From the NCBI GenBank assembly GCA_041738345.1, contig JBGSPX010000046.1, positions 1 to 64,000 on the forward strand: DNA of 64,000 bases, written 5' to 3'. Origin of the DNA: Proteocatella sp041738345. GTDB lineage: Bacteria; Bacillota; Clostridia; Peptostreptococcales; Filifactoraceae. This document shows positions 1 through 8,811 of this stretch, piece by piece (the stretch's first letter is position 1; every line of letters starts with the position of its first letter). Made by a program: the position numbers and the translations under genes. The notes under the pieces are model-generated. The model had not been told where the DNA came from. It saw only the letters and a list, made by a program, of their open reading frames with translations, and did no database searches.

Positions 1-53
1 GAAGAAAGCGGCAACTAGTTTTGTCGTTTTTTTTTTGCATTTTTTTATATTTC

Positions 54-105
54 GTAAAAAAAGAAGGATATTCTCCTAAATAAATATTAAGAGTATATCC
101 TTCTT
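54..105 (-). terminator. Rho-independent terminator of the radical SAM/rsmE/prmA operon
   Basis: Two 15-base arms (61-75 and 91-105) pair with one mismatch around a 15-base loop. On the minus strand the stem is followed by a T run (complement of the A run at 55-60). It lies about 50 bp past the stop of the radical SAM gene, so it ends the leftward operon. Confidence 0.8.
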
Positions 106-151
106 ATTCTGTGAGGCTATCGCCTATTTCCCGACAGCCCCTTTTATAATT

Positions 152-1093
152 TTATAAGAATTTCTTTACAGCTTTACCATTTAGATAATCACAAAATTTT
201 CCTTGATAAAGTTCATTTGCTGTCATGTAGGCTTCTAGCTGATCTTTTATCTTCCACCAAGACATTCCATAGTTACAAAATAATGTATCTTCTTCTGGAG
301 CTCTTCCCACAAGTCTTTGAATTACTATATTAGGGCTAAGATATGCTAAGAAATTAGCCGTTCTTTCTATATAGTCCTCTACTGTGCCAAATTTAATTTC
401 TCCCGAAAGATACTGCTCTGCCATCTTAGTGTTCTTTACTATATAAAGTGAATGGATTTTAACTGAATCTATAGCAAGCGCACTTATTATCTTTGCACTC
501 TCTATAACATCATCCATATCATCAAATGGTATATTTAAAATAACATGGGCTACAATTTCAAAATCATATTTTCTTATTCGGTTAACCGCATCTATAAATT
601 CTGCTAAACTATGACCTCTATTTATTTTTTTTAAGGTTTTATAATTTACCGTCTGAAGTCCAAGCTCTATAGATATATCTTTTTGATAGGTTTCCTTTAT
701 CATAGATAAATATTCTAAATGCTTATCGTTTATAGAGTCTGGTCTAGTCGAAACCGATATAGCTACCACATCGTCTCTAAGTGATTTTTTTATCATATCT
801 TTAAAATCATCAAATGGTAAATATGTGTTAGTATAATTTTGAAAATACGCTATAAATTTATTAGAATTATATTTTTTACCTATATATTCAATATTTTTTT
901 CAAGCTGTTCTTCTACAGAAAGCTTATTCGATAAACTTTCAAACCCTGCACCTACATCTCCACAAAAAGTACATCCATGTGTTCCTACTTCACCATCTCT
1001 ATTTGGACATGATATAGGTAAATTAAGTGGTATTCTATATACTTTTTCTTTATATTTTTTTTGAAGGTATTCTGAATAACTTTTATACAGCAT
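152..1093 (-). CDS. Radical SAM protein, YhcC/TIGR01212 family
   Basis: A 313-residue radical SAM protein of the YhcC type, a family of unknown reaction. The cluster-binding cysteines are C29, C41 and C44 (C-x11-C-x2-C), the wide spacing typical of this family rather than CxxxCxxC. A longer reading frame begins 24 bases upstream, but AAGGAG sits 6 bases before the ATG at 1093 and overlaps the rsmE stop codon. I therefore take 1093 as the start. It is the last gene of a prmA-rsmE operon, with only 10 bp between rsmE and this start, which hints at a link to translation or RNA modification. The family assignment is firm; the function is not known. Confidence 0.85.
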   Translation of the reverse strand: MLYKSYSEYLQKKYKEKVYRIPLNLPISCPNRDGEVGTHGCTFCGDVGAGFESLSNKLSVEEQLEKNIEYIGKKYNSNKFIAYFQNYTNTYLPFDDFKDMIKKSLRDDVVAISVSTRPDSINDKHLEYLSMIKETYQKDISIELGLQTVNYKTLKKINRGHSLAEFIDAVNRIRKYDFEIVAHVILNIPFDDMDDVIESAKIISALAIDSVKIHSLYIVKNTKMAEQYLSGEIKFGTVEDYIERTANFLAYLSPNIVIQRLVGRAPEEDTLFCNYGMSWWKIKDQLEAYMTANELYQGKFCDYLNGKAVKKFL

Positions 1094-1103
1094 CTTACAC
1101 TCC

Positions 1104-1835
1104 TTATTCAAACTCATATGCTAGAATCGCAGCTCCATATACAGCAGCAGTTTCAGTTCGTAATATACGATCTCCAAGCGTTACAATCTTAGCGCCTGCT
1201 AATGTAAAGGCTTCACATTCTTCTTCTTCTAGTCCGCCTTCTGCTCCAATTATTATCCCCACTGAGGATATTTTTTTATTATCTAAGCTTCTTATATAAT
1301 TCTTTAGCGAGTTTTCAGTTTCCGCTTCATAAAATAATATATTTATCTCATTATTATTCATATCTGAGATTACATCAGCTATTTCCATAACATTTTCTAT
1401 CGTTGGAACTTTGAGCCTTTTAGACTGTTTCGAAGCTTCTTGCGCTATTTTTTGCCATCTTGAAATTTTCTTATCTTCTTTTTCTGATATAGAGCTTACG
1501 CAACGCTTAAAATTACAAGGCACTACTCTATAAACTCCAAGTTCTGTAGCTTTTTGAACTATAAGCTCCATTTTTTGTCCCTTAGGAATCCCTTGGTATA
1601 TAGTTATCTTGCAATCAAGCTCTCGCTTTTTTTGAATTTCTTCTAAAATTTTAAGTTCTATTTCATCTTTAGAAATACTTATTATTTGAGCTATAAATTC
1701 TTTTTCCTCATTGCTGAATATTTCTACTTGATCATTTTCTCTAAGTCGTAAAACTTTTGAAATGTGCTTAATCTCATCTTTATCCGTAATAAGCGCTTTA
1801 TCCTCTAATCTAAAGTCTACAAAAAATCTATCCAT
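1104..1835 (-). CDS. rsmE: 16S rRNA m3U1498 methyltransferase RsmE
   Basis: 243 residues, normal length for RsmE, a SPOUT-class methyltransferase that modifies U1498 of 16S rRNA with S-adenosylmethionine. The SPOUT knot motifs are visible near the C terminus: GAEGG at 197-201 and LGDRILRTETA at 220-230, which form the cofactor loop. An N-terminal PUA-like beta domain fills the first 70 residues. It lies 13 bp downstream of prmA, a very common pairing in Firmicutes, and its stop codon carries the ribosome site of the next gene. Confidence 0.93.
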   Translation of the reverse strand: MDRFFVDFRLEDKALITDKDEIKHISKVLRLRENDQVEIFSNEEKEFIAQIISISKDEIELKILEEIQKKRELDCKITIYQGIPKGQKMELIVQKATELGVYRVVPCNFKRCVSSISEKEDKKISRWQKIAQEASKQSKRLKVPTIENVMEIADVISDMNNNEINILFYEAETENSLKNYIRSLDNKKISSVGIIIGAEGGLEEEECEAFTLAGAKIVTLGDRILRTETAAVYGAAILAYEFE

Positions 1836-1848
1836 TTTAAACCTCCTG

Positions 1849-2796
1849 TTATAACGGCAGTTTTTTTGCAGTTATAGCACACCATTCACCTTTAGTTTCT
1901 ACTTCTAGAATCTCAAATTTCTTTTCAATTAATTTTTCTTCTATCATTTCTCGCTTTGGTAAAATAATTCCAGAAGATATAAAAATTCCATCCTCTGCAA
2001 TAAATTCCCTAACATCCTCAAGCAGTATCATTATTATATCTGCCATTATATTTGCTACTACTATATCTGATTTTTCTTTTATTACCTCGGTAAGATTTCC
2101 ATGTAGGATTTCTATTTTATCTTCAAGTCCATTAAGTTCAATATTTTCTTTTGATACTCTTACTGCTACAGGGTCTAAATCCACACCCACTGCTTTTTTT
2201 GCGCCAAGAAGTACCGCTGCCATAGCTAGTATTCCACTTCCACAGCCGATATCAAGTATCTTGTCTTCTTTTTTCAGATTTTTTTCAATCTGATTTATAC
2301 ACATACTTGTTGTTTCATGAGTTCCTGTACCAAAAGCCATTCCTGGGTCTATCTCTATTACAATTTCGTCAGTTTTCTTTTCGTAAGTTTCCCATTTAGG
2401 TTTTACTACTATTTTATCTGTAACATGAATAGGCTTAAAATATTGCTTCCACGCATTTTCCCAATCCTCTTGGTGCACTTCACTAAGTTCTACAGAAAAA
2501 TCTCCTACTTCAAGTCCAAAATCTTGAAGGTGTTTTATCTGCTCTGTTATATCCATTATTTTTTCTGGAAGACTTTTTTCCTCTTCAGAAAAATAAGCCA
2601 TTATCTTAGTTTGAGAAGTATCTCCTTCTAATAGCTTTTCATCAATATAATCCCAGTAAAGTTCATCTTCTCTTAATTTTTCAACATCAATAGGTTCTTC
2701 TATCGCAACTCCTTGAGCTCCGTGTTCATAAAGTATGTTGGTAACCGCTTCGACTGATTGAGAATCTACTTTTATCAATATCTCTGTCCAATTCAT
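1849..2796 (-). CDS. prmA: Ribosomal protein L11 methyltransferase PrmA
   Basis: 315 residues. PrmA trimethylates ribosomal protein L11 using S-adenosylmethionine. The substrate-facing segment PGMAFGTGTHETT is at 151-163 and the class I methyltransferase glycine motif LDIGCGSG at 181-188; both are diagnostic of PrmA. The N-terminal 100 residues match the L11-recognition domain in length. It is the first gene of the leftward prmA-rsmE-radical SAM operon and is preceded by an extended -10 promoter at 2831-2839. Confidence 0.93.
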   Translation of the reverse strand: MNWTEILIKVDSQSVEAVTNILYEHGAQGVAIEEPIDVEKLREDELYWDYIDEKLLEGDTSQTKIMAYFSEEEKSLPEKIMDITEQIKHLQDFGLEVGDFSVELSEVHQEDWENAWKQYFKPIHVTDKIVVKPKWETYEKKTDEIVIEIDPGMAFGTGTHETTSMCINQIEKNLKKEDKILDIGCGSGILAMAAVLLGAKKAVGVDLDPVAVRVSKENIELNGLEDKIEILHGNLTEVIKEKSDIVVANIMADIIMILLEDVREFIAEDGIFISSGIILPKREMIEEKLIEKKFEILEVETKGEWCAITAKKLPL

Positions 2797-2830
2797 TTTT
2801 ACTACCTCTTCTAAATTATTATTTTCTTAT

Positions 2831-2839
2831 ATTATACCA
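2831..2839 (-). promoter_or_regulatory. Extended -10 promoter for prmA
   Basis: On the minus strand the sequence reads TGGTATAAT, a consensus extended -10 element, 35 bp upstream of the prmA start. No good -35 box is present, which is normal for extended -10 promoters. Confidence 0.5.
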
Positions 2840-2934
2840 TATATCACAAATTTTAACATTTAAAAAAACTCTAAGTGCTCAAGTGCTATATAAATGATAT
2901 AATTATAAAAAATATACTAATAGAAGGTGATAAT

Positions 2935-3648
2935 TTGAACAAAAATATCCTTGTAATTGACGATGATATAGATCTTTGTAACTTAATAAAAAAATACTTA
3001 GAACTAGAAAATTACTGCGTATGCCTAAAACATAACGGTATCGATGGTTTAACTGAAGCTCTTTCTCAAAATTATGAACTTATTGTGCTTGATATGATGC
3101 TCCCTCAAAAAAACGGTTTAGATATATTAGAGGAAATACGCCAAAAAAGTAATGTTCCTGTACTTATACTCACCGCAAAATGTGATGAAGTTGATAAGGT
3201 TTTAGGACTTAGGCTTGGTGCAGATGATTATCTTACAAAGCCCTTCAGTATGAATGAATTCTTAGCAAGAACCGCTTCATTAATAAGAAGGTTCACCTCC
3301 CTAGGTAGCCAAAATAATATCTCAGCTCATGATAATAGTGAAATCACACTCGAATTTGAAGGCCTTTCTATATTTCTAAACACCAGAACCGTAATTGCTA
3401 ATAATACTACTGCAGAACTTACTGCAAAGGAATTTGAACTTTTATTCTTTCTTGCAAGTAATCCAGGTAGAGTATTTACAAAAAAACAGATTTATACTCA
3501 GGTTTGGGAGGATGAATACGCGTTTGATGATAATAATATAATGGTTCATATTAGAAGACTTAGAAAAAAAATAGAACCTTCTCCCGATACTCCAAAATAT
3601 ATTTTAACAGTGTGGGGAGTAGGTTATAAGTTTGGAGGCACTAAATAA
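2935..3648 (+). CDS. OmpR/PhoB-family response regulator of envelope-stress module
   Basis: 237 residues: receiver domain (1-115) and winged-helix DNA-binding domain (about 140-237). The acidic pocket D9-D10, the phosphoacceptor D53, T80 and K102 are all present. I start it at a TTG, because GAAGGTGA lies just upstream and the protein then begins MNKNILVIDDD as in other regulators; an ATG 60 bases earlier lacks a ribosome site. Its stop overlaps the start of the kinase gene by one base (TAATG). With the kinase and the downstream ABC transporter and UppP, it probably controls the response to a cell-wall-active peptide. Confidence 0.88.
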   Translation: MNKNILVIDDDIDLCNLIKKYLELENYCVCLKHNGIDGLTEALSQNYELIVLDMMLPQKNGLDILEEIRQKSNVPVLILTAKCDEVDKVLGLRLGADDYLTKPFSMNEFLARTASLIRRFTSLGSQNNISAHDNSEITLEFEGLSIFLNTRTVIANNTTAELTAKEFELLFFLASNPGRVFTKKQIYTQVWEDEYAFDDNNIMVHIRRLRKKIEPSPDTPKYILTVWGVGYKFGGTK

Positions 3649-4565
3649 TGACTATTTATTTAGGATTAATACTCATTTTAATATTGATAATAATCGTTCT
3701 TTTAATATATCTATATTCCTTAAAAAAATCTATTTATATTATTTTAAATCAAACCAAATCGCTTAATCAGAATAATTTTAAAAAAATATTCGTAAAAAAC
3801 AATTCTCTTTTATCACAATTAGCACTTGAAATAAATAAAATAGAAGAAAGGCATAAAACTTCTGAAGTTGAATCAAAAAGAATAGAAAGTGCAAATAAAG
3901 AACTTCTTACAAGTCTTTCACATGATGTTAGAACTCCACTTACATCCCTACTTGGATATCTCGATGCCTTAAATGATAATATCTTAAATGAAGATGAGAA
4001 TATTCACTACATAAATATTTCAAGAAAAAAAGCTTATGACCTTAAACAGCTTGTAGATAAGCTTTTTGACTGGTTTAAAATAGATTCAAGCGAAATGAAG
4101 CTTCAGCCTAGTGTTAACGATATCTGTGAACTCACTCGAAATATACTTATAGATTGGCTCCCAATACTTGAAGCTTCTAATATAGAGTATGTCTTTGATA
4201 TTCCAGATTATGACATAACTACCCTTATAGATTCCCAGGCTTATATGCGAATCGTAAATAATATTATCCAAAATAGTATCGAACATAGCTTCTGTAAAAA
4301 AATAAATATTTGTATTTCCTCAAAACAAGATATTATTAATCTGCAAATATCCGATAATGGAGTTGGCTTAGATGAAAAGCAGCTTAACCATATATTTGAT
4401 AGGCTATATAAGGCGGATTCCTCAAGAACAAAACAAAGTAGCGGACTCGGTCTATGTATTGCTAAACAGTTAACTGAATTGATGGGTGGTAACATATCGG
4501 CTGACAGTACATTAGGAAAAGACTTGATTTTTGAAATAACCTTCCCTGTTATAAAGAATGACTAA
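3648..4565 (+). CDS. Sensor histidine kinase, single membrane span
   Basis: 305 residues. One hydrophobic N-terminal segment (about 3-23) is followed by a linker with no recognisable extracytoplasmic sensor. The HisKA motif SHDVRTPL carries the phosphorylated H92, and the ATPase domain shows an N box (NNIIQNSIEH), DNGVGL and GLGLCIAKQL. The lack of an external domain suggests that the signal is sensed within the membrane or through the partner transporter, as in BceS/NsaS-like kinases. That is an inference, since those usually have two spans. The stop codon lies in the loop of a terminator hairpin. Confidence 0.88.
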   Translation: MTIYLGLILILILIIIVLLIYLYSLKKSIYIILNQTKSLNQNNFKKIFVKNNSLLSQLALEINKIEERHKTSEVESKRIESANKELLTSLSHDVRTPLTSLLGYLDALNDNILNEDENIHYINISRKKAYDLKQLVDKLFDWFKIDSSEMKLQPSVNDICELTRNILIDWLPILEASNIEYVFDIPDYDITTLIDSQAYMRIVNNIIQNSIEHSFCKKINICISSKQDIINLQISDNGVGLDEKQLNHIFDRLYKADSSRTKQSSGLGLCIAKQLTELMGGNISADSTLGKDLIFEITFPVIKND

Positions 4566-4578
4566 GTCATTCTTTTTT
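4553..4578 (+). terminator. Terminator overlapping the histidine kinase stop codon
   Basis: Perfect 10-bp arms AAAGAATGAC (4553-4562) and GTCATTCTTT (4566-4575) flank a three-base loop that is the TAA stop codon itself. A T run follows. It separates the two-component operon from the transporter genes. Confidence 0.65.
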
Positions 4579-4600
4579 AAGTAAGGAAAAAGTAAGAATT
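4579..4600 (+). promoter_or_regulatory. Candidate response-regulator operator (11-bp direct repeats)
   Basis: AAGTAAGGAAA is followed at once by AAGTAAGAATT: direct repeats with 11-bp phase, the usual layout of OmpR/PhoB-type binding sites. A -10-like TATTAT lies at 4626-4631 with no clear -35, as expected for an activated promoter. A third copy of TTAAGTAAGGAA occurs at 4636-4647 and merges into the ribosome site of the ABC gene. Confidence 0.45.
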
Positions 4601-4656
4601 TAGAAATGTGCTATTAAGATTTAGGTATTATCATATTAAGTAAGGAAGGTGATATC

Positions 4657-5577
4657 ATGAATTATATAATTGAAACAAAAAATCTATCAAAAAAATTTGA
4701 AACTCAAATCGCAGTAAACAAAGTTAATCTCCATGTTCCAAAGGGCAAAATATATGGACTTTTAGGAAGAAATGGCGCTGGAAAAACCACTATTATGAGA
4801 ATGCTTTTAGGCCTAGCTGCTCCAAGTGAAGGTGAAATTTTATTATTTGGAGAATCGCACACAAAAAATAAATCTGAACTTTACAGAAGAATCGGTTCCC
4901 TTATAGAATCTCCTGGCTTTTATGAAAATTTAACAGGATATGAGAACCTTAAACTACTATCTAAACTCAGAGGCCATCATAAAGATTCTAGCGTTGTAAA
5001 TGCGCTCAAAATTGTAGGCTTAGAAAATGAACTAAAAAAAACTTATTCAAACTATTCCCTCGGAATGAAACAAAGACTTGGTATAGCAGCCGCTGTAATG
5101 CATGATCCTGAGCTTCTTATACTAGATGAACCTATAAATGGCTTAGATCCTGTTGGTATCACAAAAATTAGAGGCTATCTCGAAAAACTTTGCCACGAAA
5201 GAAATGTAACCATATTTATATCAAGCCACATACTTAGCGAAATAGAACAACTTGCTGATATAATAGGCGTTATTCATGAAGGAAAGGTTGTAGAAGAAGT
5301 TTTTATGAAAGATTTAAATAAGCGAAATAGACAGTATGTTGAGTTTATAGTTTCTGACATAAACAAAGCCTGCCTTCTATTAGAGGAAAAACTTAAAATT
5401 AATGATTATAGCGTATTTGAAAATAATACTCTAAGAATTTTTTCAAGACTCGAAGAAAGGTCCGTTATTAATAAAATTTTTATAAATAATGATATAGATG
5501 TTTTCAAATTAAATCTAAGTGAGGAAAAATTAGAAGATTACTTCAATTCTCTAATAGGAGGTGACAGCATTGGTTAG
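4657..5577 (+). CDS. ABC transporter ATP-binding protein, BcrA-like
   Basis: 306 residues. Walker A GRNGAGKTT (37-45), the signature YSLGMKQ (134-140) and Walker B LLILDEP (154-160) are complete. The N-terminal 220 residues are the ATPase and the C-terminal 80 resemble the tail of BcrA-type drug-export ATPases. It pairs with the overlapping permease gene and sits before undecaprenyl-diphosphatase, the bcrA-bcrB-bcrD arrangement known from bacitracin resistance in Enterococcus and Clostridium. Export or removal of bacitracin or a lantibiotic is likely; the exact substrate cannot be told from sequence. Confidence 0.85.
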   Translation: MNYIIETKNLSKKFETQIAVNKVNLHVPKGKIYGLLGRNGAGKTTIMRMLLGLAAPSEGEILLFGESHTKNKSELYRRIGSLIESPGFYENLTGYENLKLLSKLRGHHKDSSVVNALKIVGLENELKKTYSNYSLGMKQRLGIAAAVMHDPELLILDEPINGLDPVGITKIRGYLEKLCHERNVTIFISSHILSEIEQLADIIGVIHEGKVVEEVFMKDLNKRNRQYVEFIVSDINKACLLLEEKLKINDYSVFENNTLRIFSRLEERSVINKIFINNDIDVFKLNLSEEKLEDYFNSLIGGDSIG

Positions 5578-6307
5578 TCTATTGCAATGTGAATTTATGA
5601 AATTAAAACGCTCTAAAATGACAATTATAAGTATACTTGGAGCTATGGTAAATCCATTCATGATTCTTGTCGAAATTTTTAAAGAACGCTCCAATAATCC
5701 AGATGTAGTTGTAACATACTACAATATATTCAGTCAGTCAAATATGTACATGATTCTAATTTTTGGGCTCATCGTCTATACAGTATTTGGCGCTTATATA
5801 TTTGGAAGAGAATATACTGAAAACACCCTAAAAACAATTCTAACCATACCCATATCAAAATCAGCCCTTTTGATATGTAAATTCTTAACACTTATTATAT
5901 GGTGCATAAGTCTTTCTTTATTATCTTGGTTATTTTGCTTAATAGTTGGAATTCTAGCTAATGCTAGTGAACTCACTCTAAATATAGTATTAATAAGCCT
6001 TTTTGAATGTAGTTTTGGAACATTTCTACTTATATTAATGCTATCTCCAATTATATTTATAACTATTTGGACTAAAGGTATAGTTATTCCAGTTATTACT
6101 TCAGCGGCTATAGTTATGATAAATGCAGCTCTTACAAATGAAACTTTAGGTGCCTTATTTCCATGGTCAGCTATATATCTTTTGGTTACGAATAAAATAG
6201 TCGACACTGGCTATCCGATTATACTTTCAGTTTCTATTGTTTTTATTACTATACTCGTTGGCTTTTTACTTTGCTTTTATTACTTTAATAAAGAAGATAT
6301 AAAATAG
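5570..6307 (+). CDS. ABC transporter permease, BcrB/ABC-2 type
   Basis: 245 residues with about six hydrophobic segments, the size of ABC-2 permeases that pair with BcrA-like ATPases. I choose a TTG start at 5570: AGGAGG ends 7 bases upstream, while the in-frame GTG at 5561 lies inside that ribosome site. The gene overlaps the ATPase gene by 8 bp, so translation is probably coupled. There is no sequence motif that would identify the substrate; the role is inferred from its neighbours. Confidence 0.82.
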   Translation: MVSLLQCEFMKLKRSKMTIISILGAMVNPFMILVEIFKERSNNPDVVVTYYNIFSQSNMYMILIFGLIVYTVFGAYIFGREYTENTLKTILTIPISKSALLICKFLTLIIWCISLSLLSWLFCLIVGILANASELTLNIVLISLFECSFGTFLLILMLSPIIFITIWTKGIVIPVITSAAIVMINAALTNETLGALFPWSAIYLLVTNKIVDTGYPIILSVSIVFITILVGFLLCFYYFNKEDIK

Positions 6308-6319
6308 AAAGGAAATAAA

Positions 6320-7135
6320 ATGATCGAATTAATTAAAGCCTGTATTTTTGGAATCGTAGAAGGTATCTCCGAATGGCTCCCTATAAGCAGCACAGGTCAT
6401 ATGATACTCCTAAATAAAGTTATGCCTCTTAATGTAAGTGAAGATTTTTTAAATATGTTTCTAATTGTAATTCAACTTGGTGCTATATTTGCCGTAGTGC
6501 TTATATTTTGGAACAAAATATTTCCATTTGATTTAAATAAAAAACCATTTATAAAAAAAGATATTTTTATCATGTGGTACAAAATAATAATTGCCTGTAT
6601 TCCCGCAATTATTATTGAACTTGCTTTTGGCGACTACATCGATTTGCTTTTTTATAACTATGTTACTGTTGCTACAATGCTTATTCTTGTAGGTATAGCT
6701 TTTATAATTGTTGAAAACTGGAATGCAAAAAAAACACCCACGATTACAAATTTAGAAGATCTCAGCTTTAAACTTGCATTTTATATAGGTATATTTCAAG
6801 TAATTGCGGCTGTATTTCCTGGAACTTCAAGATCTGGAGCTACTATAATAGGTGCACTTTTACTTGGAATATCTCGTCCGATAGCCGCAGAATTTACTTT
6901 TTTTCTTGCTATTCCAGTTATGTTCGGGGCTAGCCTTATGGAAATTATAAAATTTGGCTTTGCTTTTTCAACTCAAGAAATCCTTATACTCAGCGTCGGA
7001 ATGATAGTGTCTTTTATAGTTTCAATTTTAGTTATAAAATTTTTAATGAGCTACATCAAAAAACATGATTTTAAAATATTTGGCTGGTATAGAATAGTTT
7101 TAGGAATCGTGGTATTTTTAATAAGCTTTTTCTAG
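6320..7135 (+). CDS. uppP: Undecaprenyl-diphosphatase UppP (BacA)
   Basis: 271 residues, polytopic membrane protein. UppP recycles undecaprenyl diphosphate, the carrier lipid of cell-wall synthesis and the target of bacitracin. Both diagnostic motifs are present: EGISEWLPISSTGH (14-27) and PGTSRSG (167-173). It starts 12 bp after the permease gene with AAAGGAA as ribosome site, so it is in the transporter operon. Extra UppP raises bacitracin resistance in other species; here its place behind a BcrAB-like pump suggests the same role. It may equally be the only housekeeping copy. Confidence 0.93.
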   Translation: MIELIKACIFGIVEGISEWLPISSTGHMILLNKVMPLNVSEDFLNMFLIVIQLGAIFAVVLIFWNKIFPFDLNKKPFIKKDIFIMWYKIIIACIPAIIIELAFGDYIDLLFYNYVTVATMLILVGIAFIIVENWNAKKTPTITNLEDLSFKLAFYIGIFQVIAAVFPGTSRSGATIIGALLLGISRPIAAEFTFFLAIPVMFGASLMEIIKFGFAFSTQEILILSVGMIVSFIVSILVIKFLMSYIKKHDFKIFGWYRIVLGIVVFLISFF

Positions 7136-7142
7136 ATTTCAA

Positions 7143-7182
7143 AAAAGCTCATTATTCCAATAAATAGGAGTAATGAGCTTTT
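7143..7182. terminator. Bidirectional terminator between uppP and tdh
   Basis: Sixteen-base arms 7143-7158 and 7167-7182 pair with one mismatch, with an A run on the left and a T run on the right. It serves the convergent uppP (+) and threonine dehydrogenase (-) genes. Confidence 0.85.
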
Positions 7183-7200
7183 ATAATTTAAAATAAAATT

Positions 7201-8163
7201 TTAATAAGTTTTTTCAAGTTTTATAGAAAGTTTTTGAAGCATATCTAATGTCATTTTTGATAAATCAAATTCAGGTTTCCATCCCCATTCATTTCTTGCT
7301 GCAGTGTCATCAAGTGAATTAGGCCAAGAATCTGCAATTTGCTGTCTTATAGGATCTACATTATAATCTAGTACAAAATCTGGAATATGTTTTTTTATTT
7401 CTATTTCAAGATCTTCTGGTGCAAAGCTCATAGCCGCAATATTAAATGCATTTATATGAATAAGTTTACTTCCATCTGCTTCCATCAAATCAAGTATAGA
7501 TTTTATTGCATCTGGCATATACATCATATCCATCTTAGTTCCTGCTGCTATATATGAAGTGTATTTTCTTTGCTTAATAGCCTCATAATATATATGCACT
7601 GCGTAATCGGTAGTGCCTCCACCAGGAAGTGCTTTATAGGAAATAAGTCCTGGGAATCTTACGCCTCTAGTATCTAAGCCAAATCTTTGATGATAATAAT
7701 CACAAAGCAGTTCACCTGCAACCTTAGTAACCCCGTACATAGTAGTTGGTCTTTGAATCGTATCTTGCGGCGTCATATCTTTTGGAGTAGTTGGCCCAAA
7801 AGCTGCAATAGAACTTGGTGTAAATACTGACGCTCCAGTTTCTCTTGCTACTTCAAGCACATTGAATAAGCCATTCATATTTATATCATAAGCTAATTGA
7901 GGTTTATGTTCCCCTACAGCTGAAAGAATAGCTGCTAGATGAACAATTTGATTCACTTTATGTTTACTGCTTATTTCACCAAGCTTTTTGGCATCTAATA
8001 CATCTATCGATTCATATATTCCGGTTTCTTTAATAAAATCTGGGCAGTCACTCTCTATAGAGCTTGCTATTACGTTTTCATTTCCATAAACATTTCTTAA
8101 GGTCATTATAAGTTCTGTCCCAATTTGTCCAAGTCCACCTGTAACAAGTATTTTCTTTTTCAT
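7201..8163 (-). CDS. tdh: L-threonine 3-dehydrogenase, SDR (epimerase-like) type
   Basis: 320 residues, extended short-chain dehydrogenase fold. The NAD-binding GGLGQIG is at 9-15 and the catalytic pair is Y143 and K147, with PSS at 116-118. The segments GPTTPKD and GTKMDMMYMPDAI resemble SDR-type threonine dehydrogenases rather than sugar epimerases. The enzyme oxidises threonine to 2-amino-3-ketobutyrate, which is then split to glycine and acetyl-CoA. The ligase (kbl) is not in this window. Glycine supply fits a Stickland-type fermenter. A sugar-nucleotide epimerase is the alternative, but less likely. Confidence 0.78.
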   Translation of the reverse strand: MKKKILVTGGLGQIGTELIMTLRNVYGNENVIASSIESDCPDFIKETGIYESIDVLDAKKLGEISSKHKVNQIVHLAAILSAVGEHKPQLAYDINMNGLFNVLEVARETGASVFTPSSIAAFGPTTPKDMTPQDTIQRPTTMYGVTKVAGELLCDYYHQRFGLDTRGVRFPGLISYKALPGGGTTDYAVHIYYEAIKQRKYTSYIAAGTKMDMMYMPDAIKSILDLMEADGSKLIHINAFNIAAMSFAPEDLEIEIKKHIPDFVLDYNVDPIRQQIADSWPNSLDDTAARNEWGWKPEFDLSKMTLDMLQKLSIKLEKTY

Positions 8164-8246
8164 ATTAAACTCTCCTTTATAAACTAGCTTCTAACTCAGC
8201 TTTAGTTAGTTTAAGTTAACTGTTCGTCAAAAAAATACACTTTCAA

Positions 8247-8264
8247 AAGAAAACGCTTTTTCTT
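8247..8264 (-). promoter_or_regulatory. Near-palindromic cre-like site upstream of tdh
   Basis: AAGAAAACGCTTTTTCTT is an imperfect palindrome about 85 bp before the tdh start and just downstream of a TATAAT on the minus strand. It resembles CcpA (cre) operators but its spacing is two bases longer than the clostridial consensus I recall, so this is tentative. Confidence 0.3.
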
Positions 8265-8287
8265 AATACTATTATATATCCTTTTGC

Positions 8288-8328
8288 AAAAAAAATCTAC
8301 TAAATTATTAAAAATAATTTAGTAGATT
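8288..8328 (-). terminator. Terminator of the trpS-lspA operon
   Basis: Perfect 16-base arms at 8294-8309 and 8313-8328 with a three-base loop; on the minus strand a T run follows (complement of 8288-8293). It begins five bases past the lspA stop codon. Confidence 0.88.
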
Positions 8329-8332
8329 AATA

Positions 8333-8797
8333 TTATTTTTTATTTTCAAATTGAGTGTCAAATCTAAACATATAGTACATAAGCGCCATAGTGCCACAAA
8401 CGACATAACAATCTGCAACATTAAATACAAAAACCCATATTCCTCTAAAATCAATCATATCTGTAACAAACCCAAGTAAGGCTCTATCTATTAAATTTCC
8501 TACTGCCCCTGCAATTATAAACGAAACAATAATATTAAGCAGTTTTGACTTCTCATTTGTTCTTTGAGAATGTGCATATTTTAAAAGAAGTATCATTGCA
8601 AACACAGTTGCAATCAAAAATAATAGAATTTTCCCATGAAGCAGTCCAAAAGCTGCTCCACGATTTTCAACATAAGTTAGATGAAGAAAATCTTGAATTA
8701 TAGGGATACTTCCCATATTCATAAGACTATTTCTCGCCCATAATTTTGAAATTTGATCTATTGCTAAAAGCCCTATTACAATAAATATATATGGCAT
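8333..8797 (-). CDS. lspA: Lipoprotein signal peptidase (signal peptidase II)
   Basis: 154 residues with four membrane spans. LspA removes the signal peptide from lipid-modified prolipoproteins. The catalytic aspartates are D104 in GNLIDR and D129 in FNVADC, and the conserved N-terminal DQISK is present. The gene lies 14 bp behind trpS and ends at a strong terminator, so it is the last gene of an unusual operon of regulators, trpS and lspA. Confidence 0.95.
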   Translation of the reverse strand: MPYIFIVIGLLAIDQISKLWARNSLMNMGSIPIIQDFLHLTYVENRGAAFGLLHGKILLFLIATVFAMILLLKYAHSQRTNEKSKLLNIIVSFIIAGAVGNLIDRALLGFVTDMIDFRGIWVFVFNVADCYVVCGTMALMYYMFRFDTQFENKK

Positions 8798-8811
8798 TCA
8801 TTCCTCCTAGA

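Noticed and set aside
5561..5569. GTG start of the ABC permease
   Set aside because: The GTG is part of the AGGAGGTG ribosome site; the TTG at 5570 is at the right spacing.
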